A stretch of DNA of 64,000 nucleotides. Source: Larimichthys crocea (taxonomy: Eukaryota > Chordata > Actinopteri > Sciaenidae). A program made the position numbers and the translations under genes. Of the stretch, positions 32,301 through 64,000 are shown piece after piece. The stretch is from contig NC_040028.1 of the NCBI RefSeq assembly GCF_000972845.2, forward strand, positions 13,390,871-13,454,870, written 5' to 3'. The notes beneath the pieces were generated by a model, which was not told the DNA's origin, did not search any database, and worked only from the letters and a program-made list of their open reading frames with translations. Position 1 is the first letter of the stretch. Every line of letters begins with the position of its first letter.

Positions 32301-34638
32301 GCACTGCTCCTAACCATTTCCCTTTAAAAAAAAAAAAACCCTCCTTATACTTCGTTTTCTCCTACTAGACTACAAAACTATAATTTGATTGGCTGTTATC
32401 AACTGATCTTTAGTTTATTTTAGTACAGTTATGTCTCCTTTCAGTTCTGTATATTAGTTTTATCAGAAAGTAATAGTTGTGGGAGTTAGTAATTTCAGTC
32501 AGCGGAGACATAATTGTGTTTGCTTTTTAATTTGAGGAATTTTAAGTCATATCTCACCTCCGTGTGACTTGTGAGTGTCATTAAACGACCACGTCAGAGT
32601 TGTAATACCATACTGTGATTTTCTGACAGCAGTCCGAGAACATGCTACGTTTGATTTAGTTAGGGGTATAAGCTACTACTGGCCTTTGATGAACCTGTTG
32701 TTATATAAGTGGATAAAAGACATCAGAGACCCTGAGAGTTAGCATCTGTTAGCATTTTAGTTGTCTGCACACCATTTCATCTGGCTCATCTGGGTGTAAT
32801 TGTGTTGTGACAGTTTTAAACATAATATACTGAGTAATATCTATACTTATCCTGGGCATAACGTGGACATGAAAGTGAAACTAGTGTTAAAATGTAAAGG
32901 AATGTTCACGAGGCACTTTTCACCTAGCTCATACGAGGGAGAGATGAATTGAAACTGGATCAGTCAGTGACAAACGTAATCCTTGGCAAGAACGTTGAAT
33001 GGTTTTGGCTAGAGGAAATGGTTTTGATCTATAGCAGACACATTGTAAAGGAAAGGGTCCTGAGCGGTTCAGAGAGCCTTCAGATGACTGCTGCAAGTAA
33101 ACAGTAGTAGCAAATTGCAGAAGAAATGCTGCACACGACTTGGTGAAATCCACAGACAGATCCATTCTGTCATCAGTCTGGGTTAATTGGGCTCACGTTT
33201 TAGTGGAATTGATCTTAAGCGTTCATTTTCTGCCAAGTTAAGCCGTTACTCTGCAAGACACTTGACATTTGAATGGTTCTCATTTCAGAGACAAACGGCA
33301 GCTCGCAGAAGTCAAGGTCATGTTTACTCTGGAAGCACCTGACCTTTATGGTCGGTAGTGTGAATTTTTCCAAGACCTAAAAAATGCATTACGATGCTTC
33401 TCAGGGTGGATGTTAGGGGAATATTGAATGAATATTTGGCAACTTTAAAATAACCAAACGGATCAGTTCCATACAGGGTAGGGGGTGAAAAATGTAGTAT
33501 GCTTGGAGAATGTGATGGGTTTACTTTGTGTGTTTTCCCTGGGTGCTTTAGACCAAAATCATGGCTACCTTAAAACTGCATTCACAAACTTGATTTTCTG
33601 TTTGGCTTGGTGGAGCAGAACCCCATGAAAAGTTAATGTTTTTGACCAGTCAAGGCTTGAGTTGAGATAGAGAGACTCATCAGGGATTTGCCCCCCTTAC
33701 ACCTCCACCTCGTATAACTGATTCAGCGGAGGCGCTGCTTCACAATGTTTCACCTGACACCATCAAGGATGAAAAAGGACAGATCGATAGCCTCTCTCAC
33801 AGCAGCAGTAAGAAGACTTTAGATATTTAAAGCCTGGCTTCTGGGGTTGAGAACTCTGTGCAAGACTGTATGTTTTGCTTGCAGAAGGCATACCCTTATT
33901 TGGTTGAAACCATTCTGGTCACTTCATTGGAAAGATTGCTCTGTTCCTATTAATACAGAAGGGTACCCTGCAGCAGCAGCCTAAAATACGTTTAGAGGGT
34001 TAGAAACCAAAGATCCCACACAATTAACTGTTCGAGCTGCCGCTGTGTTTAGATAAGTATGTTCTTAGTCATTGTCCAACTACATAAAACTATAAATAAT
34101 TCCAAAGTAAACAAGCACATCCAAGCATCTCCAACCTGGACCTTGGGTTCATGTTATACCGTTTAACTCTAGGGATTCAAAATGCACACTAGCTTGGTAA
34201 CGACCATAGAAAGCAGTTGCAGACACCCAAGTTCAGCCACATAGCATCAATTACATGTGGAATTCAGGGCATTCGACAAAGTGTTTTCCTGCATAACAAG
34301 ATAGCAGAACATGTCCTTTTCTGTTTAAATATTAGAGCATTCTTTCCATGCTCCCCTCCACTGATGACCTGCAGGACTGGGAGTGCTGTGGGAAAGCTCC
34401 CAGGCCGGTGCCAGCTAAGCAGTATGAAATGAGGATATGCTCTTTTTGTATTGCTTGGTTAGTTCTGGTCAAAAAGCAAAAAACTAAACAAAAAGCTAGT
34501 TCCTGTCTGTCCTTTGAATGCAAATAAAACTTGTGTGTTGCTGATTAATGTCCATAGATCAATTTCTGTTGTCTTGTTGTGCCTGTGAGTGATTCATTTA
34601 TTTATTTATTTTTTTTTGTTGGTTTACTGTTCTCCCAG

Positions 34639-62791
<28,153 letters not shown>

Positions 62792-64000
62792 GTGAGTTTT
62801 TTTTTTCTGCTTTCCGTTCACTTGTGTGTTTGTGTCCGCTTGGAGAGATTAGAAACTAGCTTCAGAGTGCCAAACATGTGTTGTCAGCTCGAATTCACAA
62901 CTTTTTCCCTTCATACCGTGATCAGCCGTCATAGCTGTATGCGTGGTTTGTGTTCTATAAAATATCGTCAGCGTGTAACACGGGGTCAGGGATAGGTCTC
63001 CGTAATTTCAGGGGTAGCATCAGTTCCTGCATGAGTGGTCCATGTGTGAGTGCCAGTGCGTTTGAGCAGCTCTCCTTCATGTAGCCTCTTTATACAAACA
63101 CACAATAGTGCCGTGTTTATTTTTAAGCATGTGTTTAGATTACAGAGGAGTCAGTTTTCCGTCCGTGTGTGGGGGGATACATTGTCTGACCGAAAGCACT
63201 GGATTCGTTTCATGGGAATGTAATGAAGACAAGACCTCAAATATCTCAGTAATTGGGCATGTATACGTGTGTGTTTTGGAGTTTTTTCATGTTTCTGTGA
63301 GGTGTGTGTTTTTAGTGTTATTGCTGCCTATTCTCTCCCTATTTTGGGCATTGTGTGTGTGTGTGTGTGTGTGTGTGTAGGGGTAATGTCCCACTAAGTG
63401 CTCTGTTTTGATTTCCAGCAGAGCAGGGCAGGCTCAGATTCCTGCCATAGGCTTAAGTTGTAGGATGCGTTATCTTTAGAAAAAAAAGACAAACACAGAA
63501 AGTAGTACCCTCTGATTGTGCATGGCTCACATACGCAGACAGTAGTAACCCCAGCGCAGCCCAGTCACTGTTGACTGTTGCATACCAAGGCATGAGGGTG
63601 TGTCTGACATTCAGCTGGTACAGAGCAGTGTTTTGGCTTTAGAGTGGGCTACCGGGCAGATAGCGGACGCCAGATAAATGTTATCTCATGACAGCTGGTA
63701 CACTGGCATCGTTAGGAAACTAATTTTATGATCTGTATACTACTGTAAGTTTTGAGTGACCTGGTTTGGATTTTTGGAGCAGGTTAGTATAAATGCAGAA
63801 GCTACTGCAGGTTGCACGAATACCATCACTCAGCACCTTGCTATTCCCCATGCACCCCCCCACCCCATCCCTCTGTGGACCTGAAATCCCCCTTGAACCA
63901 CATGTACATAAACAGACACATTCACGTGCCTGTGCCGTCTTAGAAACAACCTTTCCCTCTTACTTCTTGCTTGCCAACACGGAGAAAGGGGAAAAAAAAT
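62792..64000 (+). other. tanc1: tanc1 intron (continues past the window)
   Basis: A GT repeat and AT-rich sequence only. The next conserved TANC1 segment is not present. Confidence 0.75.
63352..63379. repeat. GT microsatellite
   Basis: GT tract in the intron after tanc1 exon 3. Confidence 0.92.

Larger units (their letters stand above)
22508..34638 (+). other. tanc1: Presumed tanc1 5' intron
   Basis: About 12 kb. It contains the AACGTT cluster, interspersed repeats (22925-23360, 23584-23684, 29081-29355) and a small hairpin (24952-24977). No coding exon was recognised. It could also hold further non-coding first exons. Confidence 0.5.

Overview
The window is vertebrate genomic DNA, almost certainly from a ray-finned (teleost, probably percomorph-like) fish. 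The coding signal is split into short exons with GT-AG introns. CA/GT and GA/CT microsatellites are dense, and several high-copy teleost non-autonomous repeats are recognisable. There are no bacterial operons, CRISPR arrays, rRNAs or convincing tRNAs. Most open frames in the window are intronic noise.

Three genes lie head to tail on the + strand. (1) The 3' half of plakophilin-4 (pkp4, p0071), 11 coding exons at 4755-13642 with a 3'UTR to about 14.5 kb. It covers the later armadillo repeats and the complete C-terminal tail ending in the PDZ ligand DSWV. (2) A complete four-exon death-associated-protein-like gene (dapl1; in fish sometimes named as a dap1 paralogue) at 16125-17971, with its promoter (CRE plus TATA-like box) and poly(A) signal. 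(3) The 5' part of tanc1: a probable CpG-rich promoter and non-coding first exon near 22.3-22.9 kb, then three coding exons at 34639-34732, 53353-53559 and 62687-62791. The gene continues beyond the window. The order and orientation PKP4-DAPL1-TANC1 match human 2q24, which supports all three identifications.

Layout: 1-4754 is a pkp4 intron with a nested transposon; 4755-14.5 kb is pkp4; 14.5-16.0 kb is a short intergenic spacer; 16.0-18.2 kb is dapl1; 18.2-22.3 kb is intergenic, with a strong CTCF-type motif just after dapl1 and degenerate repeats; 22.3-64 kb is the long-intron 5' end of tanc1. The genes act in different settings: Pkp4 in junction and Rho signalling, Dapl1 in ribosome dormancy and cell regulation, and Tanc1 in synaptic scaffolding. 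They are linked by position, not by pathway.

I found no evidence for an undescribed multi-gene system. The points most worth a second look are regulatory: the dapl1 CRE/TATA promoter beside a TG microsatellite, the CTCF-type site, an intronic twin-CCAAT/TATA promoter-like cassette at 45.46-45.61 kb, a conditional uORF overlapping the tanc1 start, and unusual splice acceptors. All calls come from reading the sequence and remembered family sequences. No search was run.
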